Notes: a model not told the origin generated them from the letters alone. Shown: positions 1-8,692, numbered from the stretch's first letter. The stretch: DNA of 64,000 nt from Aquabacter cavernae (GCF_003993795.1 NZ_RWKV01000008.1:1513425-1577424); one strand, 5' to 3'. Numbers and translations are program-made.

Positions 1-802
1 GATCCCCGTCATTGGGCATGGGCACGGGGCAGATGGGATGGGGCCAGTTGCTGCCCCAGATCACCCGGTCCGGCCGCGCCTCCACCACCCGCTCGATCAT
101 GGGCAGCATGTCGGCGTGGGGATAGGGCTCCGAGGACAAGCGATAGAGGCTCGCCAGCTTCACATAGCAGCGGTCGGTGTCCAGGAGGCTCATGAGCACC
201 TTGAAGGGCAGCGAATCCACGCCCTCCGCGCCGCCGATGCGCGCCATGTGGTCGAGGATGAACGGGCTCTGGACGGCTTCCAGCCGGGGCGCCACATCCA
301 CCAACTCGCTGGCCTTGTTGAAATGCAGCACCAGGTGCCAGCCCAGATCCAGCGTCTCGGCGGACAGGCGCTCCAGATGGTCGAAGGACGCGCCACCGCT
401 CACCACCGTGGACATGCGGCAGCCGCGCATGCCGCGCCGGTCCATGTCCACCAATTCCGCGCGCGGCAGGCCCGAGGGGATGACGGCGACGCCCCGCAGG
501 CGCTCCGGCTCGCGGTCGAGCGCGTCCAGGGTGGCGCTGTTGTCCGTGCCGTGCGCCCCGCCATGGACGATCACCGCCCGGTCGATGCCCAGTGTCGCAT
601 GGAGGGCATCCAAATCCTCCAGGGTGCAGTCCTCGGGCGTGTAGGAGCGCTGCGGGCTGAAGGGGAAGCGCGCGGCGGGGCCGAAGACATGCACATGGGT
701 GTCGCACGCCCCGCGCGGCAGGGTGAAACGCGGCCGCTTCGGCGCCCGGTCGGGGCCGGGGCAGGCATGCTGGGGACGCAGCGGGGGGGCATCGACGGTC
801 AT
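1..802 (-). CDS. Amidohydrolase family protein (LigI-like), partial
   Basis: TIM-barrel amidohydrolase, cut by the left window edge so its C-terminus is missing. The N-terminal part has CDTHVHVFGP, the strand-1 HxH motif, followed by the aromatic-rich PAARFPFSPQRSYTPED stretch typical of 2-pyrone-4,6-dicarboxylate lactonase relatives. The visible end holds WGSNWPHP, the strand-8 region of the same family. Such enzymes hydrolyse lactones or cyclic intermediates of aromatic ring cleavage. It is divergent from a solute-binding protein and a set of meta-cleavage enzymes, which fits a role in aromatic acid catabolism. The exact substrate cannot be read from the sequence. The ATG at 800-802 is the first in-frame start before the divergent promoter gap. 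Confidence 0.8.
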   Translation of the reverse strand, partial: MTVDAPPLRPQHACPGPDRAPKRPRFTLPRGACDTHVHVFGPAARFPFSPQRSYTPEDCTLEDLDALHATLGIDRAVIVHGGAHGTDNSATLDALDREPERLRGVAVIPSGLPRAELVDMDRRGMRGCRMSTVVSGGASFDHLERLSAETLDLGWHLVLHFNKASELVDVAPRLEAVQSPFILDHMARIGGAEGVDSLPFKVLMSLLDTDRCYVKLASLYRLSSEPYPHADMLPMIERVVEARPDRVIWGSNWPHPICPVPMPNDGD

Positions 803-901
803 GAAAAGGGTCTCAAGTCCAATGGGCTTTCCAGCCCGCGGCGGGCCGCAAGCCGGCGAACATGATGCATTTGACGACGGGTCGGCGGCGTGTAAATAGA
901 T

Positions 902-930
902 AAATCGATGATTTCAGAAAAATCGATGAT
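902..930. promoter_or_regulatory. Direct-repeat operator candidate in a divergent promoter gap
   Basis: The 11-base word AAATCGATGAT occurs at 902-912 and again at 920-930, an 18-base period, just upstream of the binding-protein start at 949. Each copy contains the palindrome ATCGAT. The stretch is AT-rich in an otherwise very GC-rich region and lies between divergent genes. Binding of a regulator is inference; no regulator gene is visible within the window on this side. Confidence 0.4.
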
Positions 931-948
931 AATTTGATAGGAGAGGTC

Positions 949-1935
949 ATGCTTGCTCGTCGCTCGTTCCTTGCCCTGGCGGCCCTGGCACTCGCCGTGC
1001 CTGCCGCCGGCATCTCCGCCGCCCCGGCCGCTGCCGCCTTCCCGGATCGCCCGGTCCGCATCGTCGTCCCCTTCCCCCCGGGCGGCTCAAATGACGTGAT
1101 CGCGCGCCTGCTGGCCGAGAACCTCTCCCAGCAGTGGAAGCAGCCGGTTATCGTGGACAACCGCTCCGGCGCGGGCGGAAACGTGGGCGCCGGCGAAGTG
1201 GCCCGCGCCGAGCCGGACGGCTACACCCTGCTGCTCTCCGCGCCCGGCCCGCTCGCCATCAATTCCTGGCTCTACAAGAGCCTCACCTATGATCCGCTGA
1301 AGGACTTCGCCCCCATCGCGCTGGTGGCGAACGTTCCGATCGTGCTGGCGGTGAACCCGCAGCTCAAGGTCAATTCGGTGAAGGAACTGGTGGCCCTGGC
1401 CAAGGCCGAGCCCGGCAAGCTGAACTACGGCTCCTCCGGCAACGGCACCACCAACCACCTGGCGGGCGAGCTGTTCGAGACGCTGGCCGGCATCAAGCTG
1501 GAGCACGTGCCCTATCGCGGCGCCGCCCCCGCCATGAACGACCTCGTCGCCGGCCACATCCCGGTGATGTTCGACAACATGCCCGCCGTGCGCCCCCAGG
1601 TGGATGCGGGCAAGATCCGCGCGCTCGCCGTGTGCGGCACCCAGCGCTCGGCGCTCTTCCCCGAGCTGCCCACCATGATCGAGGCGGGCGTGCCCGGCTT
1701 CGACGCCTCGGCCTGGTTCGGCATCGTCGCCCCGGCCAAGACCCCGCAGGCGGTGATGGACACCCTCATCGCCGGCGTGAAGGCCGCCCTCTCCCAGCCC
1801 GAGACCGTGAAGAAGTTCACGGACCTGGGCGCCGAGCCCGGCACCCTGTTCGGCCCTGCCTTCGGCAAGTTCCTGGAAACCGAAAGCACCAAGTGGGGCA
1901 AGGTCGTCACCGAGGCGGGCGTGAAGCTCGACTGA
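949..1935 (+). CDS. Tripartite tricarboxylate transporter substrate-binding protein (Bug/TctC family)
   Basis: Periplasmic binding protein of 328 aa. The N-terminus MLARRSFLALAALALAV plus an Ala-rich stretch is a secretion signal, probably cleaved before FPDRP near residue 30. Then come the family landmarks: FPDRPVRIVVPFPPGGSNDV, the VDNRSGAGGNVGA ligand loop, and AEPDGYTLL. These proteins capture organic or aromatic acids for TctAB permeases; no TctA or TctB lies in the window, so it is an orphan here. GGAG at 940-943 sits five bases before the ATG at 949, favouring this over an upstream TTG at 934. It is followed by a strong hairpin and then catabolic genes, so it may import or sense the substrate of that pathway. 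Confidence 0.92.
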   Translation: MLARRSFLALAALALAVPAAGISAAPAAAAFPDRPVRIVVPFPPGGSNDVIARLLAENLSQQWKQPVIVDNRSGAGGNVGAGEVARAEPDGYTLLLSAPGPLAINSWLYKSLTYDPLKDFAPIALVANVPIVLAVNPQLKVNSVKELVALAKAEPGKLNYGSSGNGTTNHLAGELFETLAGIKLEHVPYRGAAPAMNDLVAGHIPVMFDNMPAVRPQVDAGKIRALAVCGTQRSALFPELPTMIEAGVPGFDASAWFGIVAPAKTPQAVMDTLIAGVKAALSQPETVKKFTDLGAEPGTLFGPAFGKFLETESTKWGKVVTEAGVKLD

Positions 1936-1989
1936 TCCCGACCGGAGCCGCATTACGCATGCCCTGACAGCTGCTGCGGTTCCCGGCCC

Positions 1990-2019
1990 GGAGGCCGGCC
2001 TGTTTCCAGGCCGGCCTCC
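1990..2019 (+). terminator. Strong hairpin between binding-protein gene and CMD-like gene
   Basis: A perfect 13-base-pair inverted repeat (1990-2002 with 2007-2019) with a TTTC loop, followed by a pyrimidine-rich AACCCTTTCTTT run. It lies after the binding-protein stop and before the next gene. It may be a terminator, or an intercistronic stem that stabilises the highly expressed binding-protein mRNA while letting some transcription through. Confidence 0.55.
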
Positions 2020-2044
2020 AACCCTTTCTTTGCGGGAGAGCCAT

Positions 2045-2416
2045 ATGACCGAGCGCCCCAGCCTCCAAGATTTTGAACGCCGCTACGAAGACATGATCGG
2101 CTTCACGCCGCCCAAGATCGCCAAGCGCCTCAAGCTGGGCATGCGGGTGGATCCCGACCTGGTCGCTGCCATCGAGGATTGGCGCATCGCCGCGCTCACG
2201 CCCGACGCGCTGGACCAGAAGTCGGTGCAGCTCATGTGCTTCGCCATCCTCCTCGTGCAGACCTCGGAAGCCGCCGCCAACCACGCGAAGGCCGCCATCA
2301 AGGCCGGCGCGACGCTGGAAGAGCTGCACGCCGCCGCCGGCATCGCCGCGCTGTTCCGGGGCGTCGCCGCCTTCAACATGGCCGGCGAAATCCTGGCGAA
2401 CCTGTTCCCCGAGTGA
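2045..2416 (+). CDS. Carboxymuconolactone decarboxylase-like protein
   Basis: A 123-aa all-helical protein resembling the CMD/AhpD superfamily: an N-terminal ERRYEDMIGFTPPKIAKRLKLG segment, then helices rich in Ala with a NHAKAAIKAGATLEELHAA stretch that matches the CMD core pattern. No CxxC is present, so it is not an AhpD-type peroxidase; only one Cys is seen. GGAG in GCGGGAGAGCCAT precedes the ATG at 2045. It is in a row with HpaH- and HpaI-like genes, which suggests isomerisation or decarboxylation of a ring-cleavage intermediate. The precise reaction is not determinable. Confidence 0.75.
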   Translation: MTERPSLQDFERRYEDMIGFTPPKIAKRLKLGMRVDPDLVAAIEDWRIAALTPDALDQKSVQLMCFAILLVQTSEAAANHAKAAIKAGATLEELHAAAGIAALFRGVAAFNMAGEILANLFPE

Positions 2417-2456
2417 TCTGAACACTCATCTTTGACCAAGGCATTTTTGCCAGAGT

Positions 2457-2474
2457 GATCATTGCCCAATGATC
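2457..2474. promoter_or_regulatory. 18-bp palindrome upstream of the hydratase gene
   Basis: GATCATTG-CC-CAATGATC is a perfect 8-bp dyad around a CC spacer, centred about 70 bases before the hydratase start. It lies in an AT-richer gap of 120 bases between the CMD-like gene and the hydratase. The form is typical of a dimeric repressor or activator site. It could control a second promoter serving the hydratase-aldolase pair. Confidence 0.5.
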
Positions 2475-2536
2475 CTCCAAGAATGACCTTTCCAGACTGA
2501 GGCGCCCCCGCGCGCCCCGCGTGACCGGAGACACCC

Positions 2537-3319
2537 ATGCTCACAGAAGCCGAGCGCCAGGCCGCCGTCGAAATCCTCCTGAAGGCCGAGGCGGACCGCA
2601 AGCAGGCCACCCAGCTGTCCATCACCTATCCGCATATCGAGATCGAGGATTCCTACGCCATCTCCACGGCGGTGATGGAACACAAGGTGAAGAACGGCTC
2701 GAAGCTCATCGGCCACAAGATCGGCCTCACCTCCAAGGCCATGCAGGCCTCCTCGCAGATCGACGAGCCGGATTACGGCCATCTGCTGGACTACATGCTG
2801 CTGAACGACGGCGCGAAGGTCCGCCATGAGGATTTCTGCGTGCCGCGCGTGGAGCCGGAGCTGACCTTCATCCTGAAGGAGCCGCTCAAGGGCCCCGGCA
2901 TCGGCCTCGTGGACGTGCTGCGCGCCACCGAATGGGTGGTGCCCTCCATCGAGATCATCGATGCGCGCGTGCAGAACCCCCGCAAGATCACCGACACCGT
3001 GGCCGATAACGGCGCGGGCGCGGGCATCGTGCTGGGCGGCCGCCCGGTGCGTCCGACCGACGTGGACCTGCGCTGGGTGGGCGCGGTCTTCTATCGCAAT
3101 TCCGAGATCGAAGAGACCGGCCTCGCGGCGGGCGTGCTCGGCCATCCGGCCATGGCCATCGCCTGGCTCGCCAACAAGGTGGGCCGCTTCGGCACGGTGC
3201 TGGAGCCCGGCCACCTGATGCTCTCCGGCTCCTTCACCCGGCCGGTCTTCGCCGCCAAAGGCGACACGCTGCATGCGGACTTCGGCCCGCTCGGCTCCGT
3301 CGCCGTCCAGTTCGTCTGA
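2537..3319 (+). CDS. hpaH: 2-oxo-hept-4-ene-1,7-dioate hydratase / 2-keto-4-pentenoate hydratase family
   Basis: A 260-aa FAH-fold enzyme. Landmarks are GSKLIGHKIGLTSKAMQ near residue 60, a hallmark of HpaH/MhpD hydratases; the metal-binding VEPELTFIL segment near residue 110; EIIDARV near residue 140; and the C-terminal PGHLMLSGSFTRPV. It would add water to 2-oxo-hept-4-ene-1,7-dioate, or a close analogue, giving the substrate of the aldolase encoded 8 bases downstream. GGAG at 2526-2529 lies seven bases before the ATG. Match to HpaH is closer than to MhpD because of the HpaI partner, but the dioate specificity is inference. Confidence 0.85.
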   Translation: MLTEAERQAAVEILLKAEADRKQATQLSITYPHIEIEDSYAISTAVMEHKVKNGSKLIGHKIGLTSKAMQASSQIDEPDYGHLLDYMLLNDGAKVRHEDFCVPRVEPELTFILKEPLKGPGIGLVDVLRATEWVVPSIEIIDARVQNPRKITDTVADNGAGAGIVLGGRPVRPTDVDLRWVGAVFYRNSEIEETGLAAGVLGHPAMAIAWLANKVGRFGTVLEPGHLMLSGSFTRPVFAAKGDTLHADFGPLGSVAVQFV

Positions 3320-3327
3320 GGCCCGCC

Positions 3328-4092
3328 ATGGAGCTTCCGCGCAACGCCTTCAAGCACGCCTTGGCGAAGGGCGAGCGCCAGATCGGCCTCTGGTGCAGCC
3401 TGTGCAGCAACATCACCGTGGAAGTCGTGTCGGATTCCGGCTTCGACTGGCTGCTGCTGGACACCGAGCACTCGCCCAACGAGCTGCCCGCCGTGCTCAC
3501 CCAGCTCCAGGCGGCGCGCGGGGGCACCGCCACGCCCATCGTGCGCCCCTCCTCCAATGATCCGGTGCAGATCAAGCGCCTGCTGGATATCGGCGCGCCG
3601 GGCCTGCTCATTCCCTATGTGCAGGATGTGGAAGAGGCCCGCCGTGCCGTCGCCGCCGCGCGCTATGCGCCCGCCGGCTTCCGGGGCGTGACGGGTTCGG
3701 GCCGCGCCAGCCGCTATGGCCGCGTGCCCGGCTATCTGCAGAAGGCCGAGAGCGAAATCTCCGTCCTGCTGCAGGTGGAGACGCGCGAGGCCATGGACCA
3801 GTTGGAGGCCATCGCCTCCGTGGAGGGCGTGGACGGCATCTTCATCGGCCCCGCCGACCTTTCCACCTCCTATGGCCATTACGGCAACTGGTCGTCCCCC
3901 GAAATGCAGGCGGTGATCAAGGACGCGGCGACGCGCCTTGCGGCGCTGGGCAAGCCGGCGGGCATCCTCACCGCAAACGAGGACGAGGCCCGGCGCTTCA
4001 TCGAATGGGGCTACAGCTTCGTGGCGGTGGGGGCCGATCTCGGCCTGCTGCGCAATGCCGCCGACGCCCTTGCCAAGCGCTTCACGGCCTGA
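3328..4092 (+). CDS. hpaI: 4-hydroxy-2-oxoheptanedioate aldolase (HpcH/HpaI family)
   Basis: A 254-aa class II pyruvate aldolase. LLLDTEHSPNELP near residue 45, the metal-ligand region QVETREAMDQLEAIASV near residue 150 and GVDGIFIGPADLS near residue 170 are the standard family signatures. It splits 4-hydroxy-2-oxoheptanedioate into pyruvate and succinate semialdehyde. It follows the hydratase by 8 bases, so the two are one transcriptional unit and act in sequence. No ring-cleavage dioxygenase or isomerase (HpaD, HpaE, HpaG) is present, so the upper pathway must lie elsewhere or differ. Confidence 0.88.
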   Translation: MELPRNAFKHALAKGERQIGLWCSLCSNITVEVVSDSGFDWLLLDTEHSPNELPAVLTQLQAARGGTATPIVRPSSNDPVQIKRLLDIGAPGLLIPYVQDVEEARRAVAAARYAPAGFRGVTGSGRASRYGRVPGYLQKAESEISVLLQVETREAMDQLEAIASVEGVDGIFIGPADLSTSYGHYGNWSSPEMQAVIKDAATRLAALGKPAGILTANEDEARRFIEWGYSFVAVGADLGLLRNAADALAKRFTA

Positions 4093-4119
4093 CGGACGCG
4101 CGGCAGAAACACAAGGTCC

Positions 4120-4143
4120 GGCCGCCGGGCATGACCGGCGGCC
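4120..4143. terminator. Hairpin between convergent genes
   Basis: A perfect 9-bp stem, GGCCGCCGG at 4120-4128 with CCGGCGGCC at 4135-4143, loop of six. It sits exactly between the aldolase and a convergent small membrane protein gene. There is no T tract on either strand, so termination is inferred from position and stem strength only. Confidence 0.4.
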
Positions 4144-4512
4144 TTAGGCCACGAGATAGCCGAGGCAGAGGGAGATGGCGAGCAGCGTCCCCGAAACCGC
4201 GGCGGCGTGGCGCGCGAACAGGAAATAGGCGTCCTTCAGGGCTGTGGAGACCATGCGCCGCAATTGGCTGTCGGCGCCATGAAGGGGCTCGGGCTGCAAC
4301 CCGATCCTCTCGGTGGAGCGCTCCTCGGAGGTGTCGAGGCCGGTGGTCTTGAGAATGAGGACGAGGGCAAGGACCAGGCAGAGGATGCCGCCCATCTGGA
4401 AGGCAAGGCGCGGATTATAGCTGAGCCCGGCCATGACGGCGGCAATCGCGACCGCGGCATAGCCGCAGGCTCGGAACACGGTGTTGCGCGCCAGTCGGTT
4501 GATCTCTTCCAT
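4144..4512 (-). CDS. Small membrane protein of unknown function
   Basis: A 122-aa protein starting MEEINRLARNTVF. Three hydrophobic stretches are visible: about residues 14-31, 40-55 and 102-121. The polar middle, residues 58-97, contains TSEERSTERI and LRRMVSTALKDAY and probably faces the cytoplasm. I do not recognise the family. The open frame extends upstream, but that part is low-quality Arg/Ser-rich translation, and the ATG at 4510-4512 begins the membrane-protein-like portion. It is convergent with the aldolase gene and probably unrelated to it. Confidence 0.6.
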   Translation of the reverse strand: MEEINRLARNTVFRACGYAAVAIAAVMAGLSYNPRLAFQMGGILCLVLALVLILKTTGLDTSEERSTERIGLQPEPLHGADSQLRRMVSTALKDAYFLFARHAAAVSGTLLAISLCLGYLVA

Positions 4513-4980
4513 GCCTCGGCTCCAGGGACCCGTGCAGTCTCTCCTGATCGGTTCAAACGACCCGCTCCGGCCGGCTTTTGCCGACCGACACCGGCTTGTG
4601 TCCCGTGTTCCTTCCGGCCGACGGTGCGCATGCGGCTTTCCGTGGCCGTCCCCTTCATCCCAAGATCGGCTTGCGCGAAGCTGGCCCCACCGCACAGCTT
4701 ACACGGGAATCGCGCCCGACCACTGCTTTGGCGGCTGTTTCATCGGTCAGGTCCGTTCTGCCCGATGGGATCAGGCTCTGGACCCCCATTCCGCCCCGTG
4801 CTATCGGCGCTCAGCCTTCGGGCCGCATGATCTGTCTAACGGGATCCGGCACACGCCATGGTCTTAAGGGTGCAGCGACGACGATCGGGAGCCTCGCGCC
4901 TTCGCGCGCGCCTCCACCTGCCCGCCTGACCGGCCGCCCCGGCCGGAGCGGGACCATGTGCCCCTGCCCGGTTTTCCAAA
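4513..4980. other. Non-coding gap between a small membrane protein gene and an acetyltransferase gene
   Basis: This 468-base gap separates divergent genes. Open frames exist on both strands but are rich in Arg, Pro and Ser, lack starts with ribosome-binding sites, and resemble no family. No clear promoter, repeat or RNA structure stands out. Confidence 0.5.
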
Positions 4981-5487
4981 ATGACTGAACTTCCCATCGC
5001 CCTCGCGCCGGAAATCCCCCAGGACGCCGACGCCATCGAGAAGCTGCACCGGCGGACCTTCGGTCCCGGCCGCTTCACCCGCACGGCCTTCCGGCTGCGG
5101 GAGCAGGCGTCCCACGACCTCGCGCTCTCCTTCACGGCCCATGTGGGCACCATGATGGTGGGCTCGGTGCGGCTCACCCCCATCGCCATCGGCGATACCC
5201 CTGCCCTGCTGCTGGGTCCGCTGACCGTGGAGCCGCCGTTCCGCTCGGTGGGCATCGGCGCGCGGCTCATGGACGTGAGCCTGGAGGCGGCGAAGGCCGC
5301 CGGGCATACGCTCGTGGTCCTGGTGGGCGACGCCCCCTATTACAGCCGCTTCGGCTTCAAGCATGTGCCGCCCGGCCGCATCACGCTTCCCGGCCCGGTG
5401 GACCCTGCCCGCCTGCTGGTGGCGGAACTGCAGGATAACGCCTTCGCAGGCGTGAGCGGCCCCGCCCGCGGCCTTCCGGCGGCGTAA
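4981..5487 (+). CDS. GNAT family N-acetyltransferase (YhbS-like)
   Basis: A 168-aa single-domain GNAT protein. LGPLTVEPPFRSVGIGARLMDVSLEAAKAAG (residues about 80-110) holds the acetyl-CoA-binding R/Q-x-x-G-x-G/A loop as RSVGIG. It is followed by LVVLVGDAPYYSRFGFKHV, the Y-x-R-F-G-F motif characteristic of the YhbS subgroup. It would transfer an acetyl group from acetyl-CoA to an unknown small molecule or protein amine. It is monocistronic, ending before an REP-like repeat. The ribosome-binding site is weak and the start at 4981 is simply the first ATG before the conserved domain. Confidence 0.85.
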   Translation: MTELPIALAPEIPQDADAIEKLHRRTFGPGRFTRTAFRLREQASHDLALSFTAHVGTMMVGSVRLTPIAIGDTPALLLGPLTVEPPFRSVGIGARLMDVSLEAAKAAGHTLVVLVGDAPYYSRFGFKHVPPGRITLPGPVDPARLLVAELQDNAFAGVSGPARGLPAA

Positions 5488-5564
5488 AGGCGGGGATCGG
5501 GGGTTTCGACCGGGCGCGGGTCTTTGCATCCCGGCTGGGCCCTGTTCACACCCTCTGCTCTCTG

Positions 5565-5612
5565 CCCCCTCCCCAACCCTCCCCCGCAAGCGGGAGAGGG
5601 TTGGGGAGGGGG
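5565..5612. repeat. REP-like palindromic repeat, single copy
   Basis: A 48-base imperfect palindrome with arms of the type CCCCCTCCCCAACCCTC and its complement around GCAAGC. The same unit appears twice in inverted orientation at 17150-17246. It lies between converging genes. This family of intergenic palindromes is common in alphaproteobacterial genomes. Confidence 0.75.
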
Positions 5613-5663
5613 AAATGGCAAGACCGCAACGCCCGAGGCGGAAAGCGCTTAATACCCCCGCCG

Positions 5664-8543
5664 TCAGGCCGGGCGGGCCGCCAGGATCTCGCGCTTGCCC
5701 GCATGGTTGGCGGCACCCACGATGCCTTCCTGTTCCATGCGCTCCATGAGGCTGGCGGCCTTGTTGTAGCCGATCTGCAGGCGCCGCTGGATGTAGGAGG
5801 TGGACGCCTTGCGGTCGCGCATCACCAGGGCGACCGCCTGCTCGTAATGGTCCCCTCCGTCCTCGGCACCAAGCGCGGTGCGGTCGAACACGGCGCTGTC
5901 CTCGTCCGCCTCCTCCTCCTCGGCGGCGGCGGTGACGGCGTCGAGATATTCCGGCCGCCCCTGGGCTTTCAGGTGCGCCACCACATGCTCCACCTCCCCG
6001 TCCGAGACGAAGGGGCCGTGGACGCGGGTGATGCGCCCGCCATTGGCCATGTAGAGCATGTCGCCCTGCCCCAGCAGGGTCTCCGCACCCATCTCTCCGA
6101 GGATGGTGCGGCTATCGATCTTGGAGGTCACCTGGAAGGAGATCCGGGTGGGGAAATTGGCCTTGATGGTGCCGGTGATCACGTCCACCGAGGGGCGCTG
6201 GGTCGCCATCACCAGATGGATGCCGGCGGCGCGGGCCATCTGGGCGAGGCGCTGGATGGCCCCTTCGATATCCTTGCCGGCCACCATCATCAGGTCCGCC
6301 ATCTCGTCCACGATGATGACGATATAGGGCAGCGCGGTGAGGTCGAGGGTCGCCTCCTCCACCAATGTCTCGCCGGTCTCCTTGTCGAAACCCTTGTCCA
6401 CGGTGAAGGTGATGACCTCGCCCTTCTCGCGCGCTTCCGCCACGCGGGCGTTGAAGCCCTCGATGTTGCGTACCTTCAGGCGCGCCATCTTGCGATAGCG
6501 GTCCTCCATCTCGCGCACCGCCCATTGCAGGGCAATGATCGCCTTCTTGGGATCGGTCACGACCGGCGTCAGCAGATGCGGGATGCCCTCATAGACCGAC
6601 AATTCCAGCATCTTGGGGTCGATCATGATGAGGCGGCACTGCTCCGGCGTCAGGCGGTAGAGCAGCGACAGGATCATGGTGTTGATGGCCACCGACTTGC
6701 CCGAGCCGGTGGTGCCCGCCACCAGCAGATGGGGCATGCGGGCGAGATCCGCGATGACCGGCTCGCCGCCGATGGTCTTGCCGAGCGCGATGCCGAGGCG
6801 ACCGCGGGCATCGGCGAAGCTCTGGTCCGCCAGAAGCTCGCGCAGCCACACCGTTTGGCGACGCTGGTTGGGCAACTCGATGCCGATGACATTGCGCCCC
6901 TCCACCACCGCCACGCGGGTGGACACCGCGCTCATGGAGCGGGCGATGTCGGCGGACAGGCCGATGACGCGGCTCGACTTGGTGCCGGGCGCGGGCTCGA
7001 ACTCATAGAGGGTGACCACCGGGCCGGGATTGGCGTCGATCACCTCGCCGCGCACCCCGAAGTCGCGCAGGGTCTGCTGGAGCACGGCCGAATTGCGGTC
7101 CAGCGCTTCTTCCGACAAGGCGAAGTCCGGCTCGCTCTCCGGCGGCTCCGCGAGCAGTTCCAGCGGAGGCAGATCATAGGCACCGAACAGGGACGCGGGC
7201 AGAGCCGGGGCAGCGGGTGCCTCCGGTGCGGGGGCGTCCGGCTGGCGCACCTGCTCGGAGCGGGTGTCCTGGGACAGCGTATCCTGAGCGCGCGCCTCTT
7301 GGGCGCGCGTCTCTTGGGCGCGCGTCTCTTGGGCCACAGGTATCGCCGGGACGGACGGTGCCTCAGGCACGGGCATGCCCGCCATGGGCCAGCCAAGCGC
7401 GGCACCGATGCTCATGCCCCAGCCGAAGAAGGGCGGCGGTGCCATGGCTTCGCCGAGCGACGGCAGAGGCGCGGCGGGCGCGGCCGCGAGCGGCTCTGCG
7501 GGCGGCTCCATATCTACGGTCTGCGAGGCGGAGATCGGCGCCTCCGGCGCGGTGTCGGGCTGGTCCTGCTCCTGGTCCCGGTCCTCCGACAGGCCTCCCG
7601 CCAGTTCCGCCAACAGGCCCTCAGCCTCGGCGGCTGCGATTTCGGCGCAAGCAGACTCGGCGCAAGAGGTTTCGGCGCAGGAGGTTTCGATGGAGGAGGT
7701 CTCGGCACTCACTGCCGGCGCTTCGGCGATCGGCTCCACCGCGGCTTCGACGCGGGGCGCCAGGTCCTGGTCCGTCTCGGCGCGCGGGAGATGGACGGGG
7801 TCCACCAGAATGAGGCCGGCGAGGCGCAGGATGTGGCCGGGCACCGGTACGCGATCCGTCACGGCCTCGGACGTCTCGATAAGCTCGGCCGGCAGTTCCG
7901 CAACCGGTTCCTGTTCCGGTACCGGCTCTGCAATACAGGCGGTCTCCGGCTCGGCGAGAACCGTCATCACCGAATCATCGGCGCTGTCCTCAGCAGCGGA
8001 CAGGTCTGACGACCCGCCGACGACCTCGATAGGAGAGTCGCCCTCGCCCTGCCCGTCGCCATCCACAGGCGAAAGGTCGGGTTCGGCGGCCGATATTGCC
8101 TGCCGTGCGGCCCAGCTTCCGCCGGTCCAGTCGATGAAGACCTCGTCCTCGGCCAGATCGTCCGGCAAGGCGAGGTGAACGGGCGGTCCTTCTGCGGGCG
8201 GAGCGATCTCCGACAGCACCGCGTCCAACGGCATGCCGTCCGAAAATCCGTCCTGCGCGAGCCCTCCCTCGGGCAACACAGCCTCCGGCAGCCCCATGTC
8301 CGGCATGCCCAGCGGCGGAAGCGGCGAGATTACGCCGTCCCGGCCCTTAGAGCGGGCGCGAATGAGCGAATCGGGTGTGCGCGTGAAGCGCGTATTGCTG
8401 TCCAGACTGAAGGGCCGCAGCCAGCTGGGAAGGCCTTCGGCTTCCACCCAAGGCGAGATGGACACCCGTCCGCCGCTGCCGCTGTCCCCGGAGGAGGCGG
8501 AGGTTGGATCGAGCGAATCGGGAGTGCGGTTCCAGTCAGACAT
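5664..8543 (-). CDS. ftsK: FtsK/SpoIIIE-family DNA translocase without membrane domain
   Basis: A 959-aa translocase. The C-terminal half is a complete motor: the alpha/beta region begins near residue 480 ([28 protein letters not shown]), Walker A GTTGSGKS is near residue 610, Walker [14 protein letters not shown] near 740, and the gamma winged helix at about 895-955 ([16 protein letters not shown]...[12 protein letters not shown]). Canonical FtsK begins with four membrane helices; none is visible here. Instead residues 1-470 are acidic, Ala/Pro/Glu-rich and disordered-looking, with pentad repeats (AQETR) near 403-420 and SAETS-type repeats near 285-300. It probably acts in chromosome dimer resolution or segregation as a soluble paralogue, or is recruited by other proteins. 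No neighbouring division gene is present. Confidence 0.9.
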   Translation of the reverse strand: MSDWNRTPDSLDPTSASSGDSGSGGRVSISPWVEAEGLPSWLRPFSLDSNTRFTRTPDSLIRARSKGRDGVISPLPPLGMPDMGLPEAVLPEGGLAQDGFSDGMPLDAVLSEIAPPAEGPPVHLALPDDLAEDEVFIDWTGGSWAARQAISAAEPDLSPVDGDGQGEGDSPIEVVGGSSDLSAAEDSADDSVMTVLAEPETACIAEPVPEQEPVAELPAELIETSEAVTDRVPVPGHILRLAGLILVDPVHLPRAETDQDLAPRVEAAVEPIAEAPAVSAETSSIETSCAETSCAESACAEIAAAEAEGLLAELAGGLSEDRDQEQDQPDTAPEAPISASQTVDMEPPAEPLAAAPAAPLPSLGEAMAPPPFFGWGMSIGAALGWPMAGMPVPEAPSVPAIPVAQETRAQETRAQEARAQDTLSQDTRSEQVRQPDAPAPEAPAAPALPASLFGAYDLPPLELLAEPPESEPDFALSEEALDRNSAVLQQTLRDFGVRGEVIDANPGPVVTLYEFEPAPGTKSSRVIGLSADIARSMSAVSTRVAVVEGRNVIGIELPNQRRQTVWLRELLADQSFADARGRLGIALGKTIGGEPVIADLARMPHLLVAGTTGSGKSVAINTMILSLLYRLTPEQCRLIMIDPKMLELSVYEGIPHLLTPVVTDPKKAIIALQWAVREMEDRYRKMARLKVRNIEGFNARVAEAREKGEVITFTVDKGFDKETGETLVEEATLDLTALPYIVIIVDEMADLMMVAGKDIEGAIQRLAQMARAAGIHLVMATQRPSVDVITGTIKANFPTRISFQVTSKIDSRTILGEMGAETLLGQGDMLYMANGGRITRVHGPFVSDGEVEHVVAHLKAQGRPEYLDAVTAAAEEEEADEDSAVFDRTALGAEDGGDHYEQAVALVMRDRKASTSYIQRRLQIGYNKAASLMERMEQEGIVGAANHAGKREILAARPA

Positions 8544-8692
8544 GCCAGCCCATGACCCAATGCCGGGCGAGACAGGGTCCCGGCGCAGAGGTCAAGCAAT
8601 AGGGGATGGCCGTTAATGGGAGGTTGGGAGCGCGCCCCGACCGGCGCTTTTTCCCCTGCCCTGTGGATGGAGCGTCTGCGGGCGTTCGGCCC

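Noticed and set aside
4578..4988. Open frames in the gap before the acetyltransferase gene
   Set aside because: Arg/Pro-rich translation without a start signal or family resemblance.
7287..7335. 15-base tandem units that could be taken for a CRISPR-like or mobile repeat
   Set aside because: They lie in frame inside ftsK and encode AQETR-type pentads without spacers, so they are a coding repeat.
5601..8009. 802-aa open frame on the plus strand opposite ftsK, rich in Gly, His and Arg
   Set aside because: It is the antisense shadow of the long ftsK gene; high GC keeps it open, and it shows no domain or ribosome-binding site.
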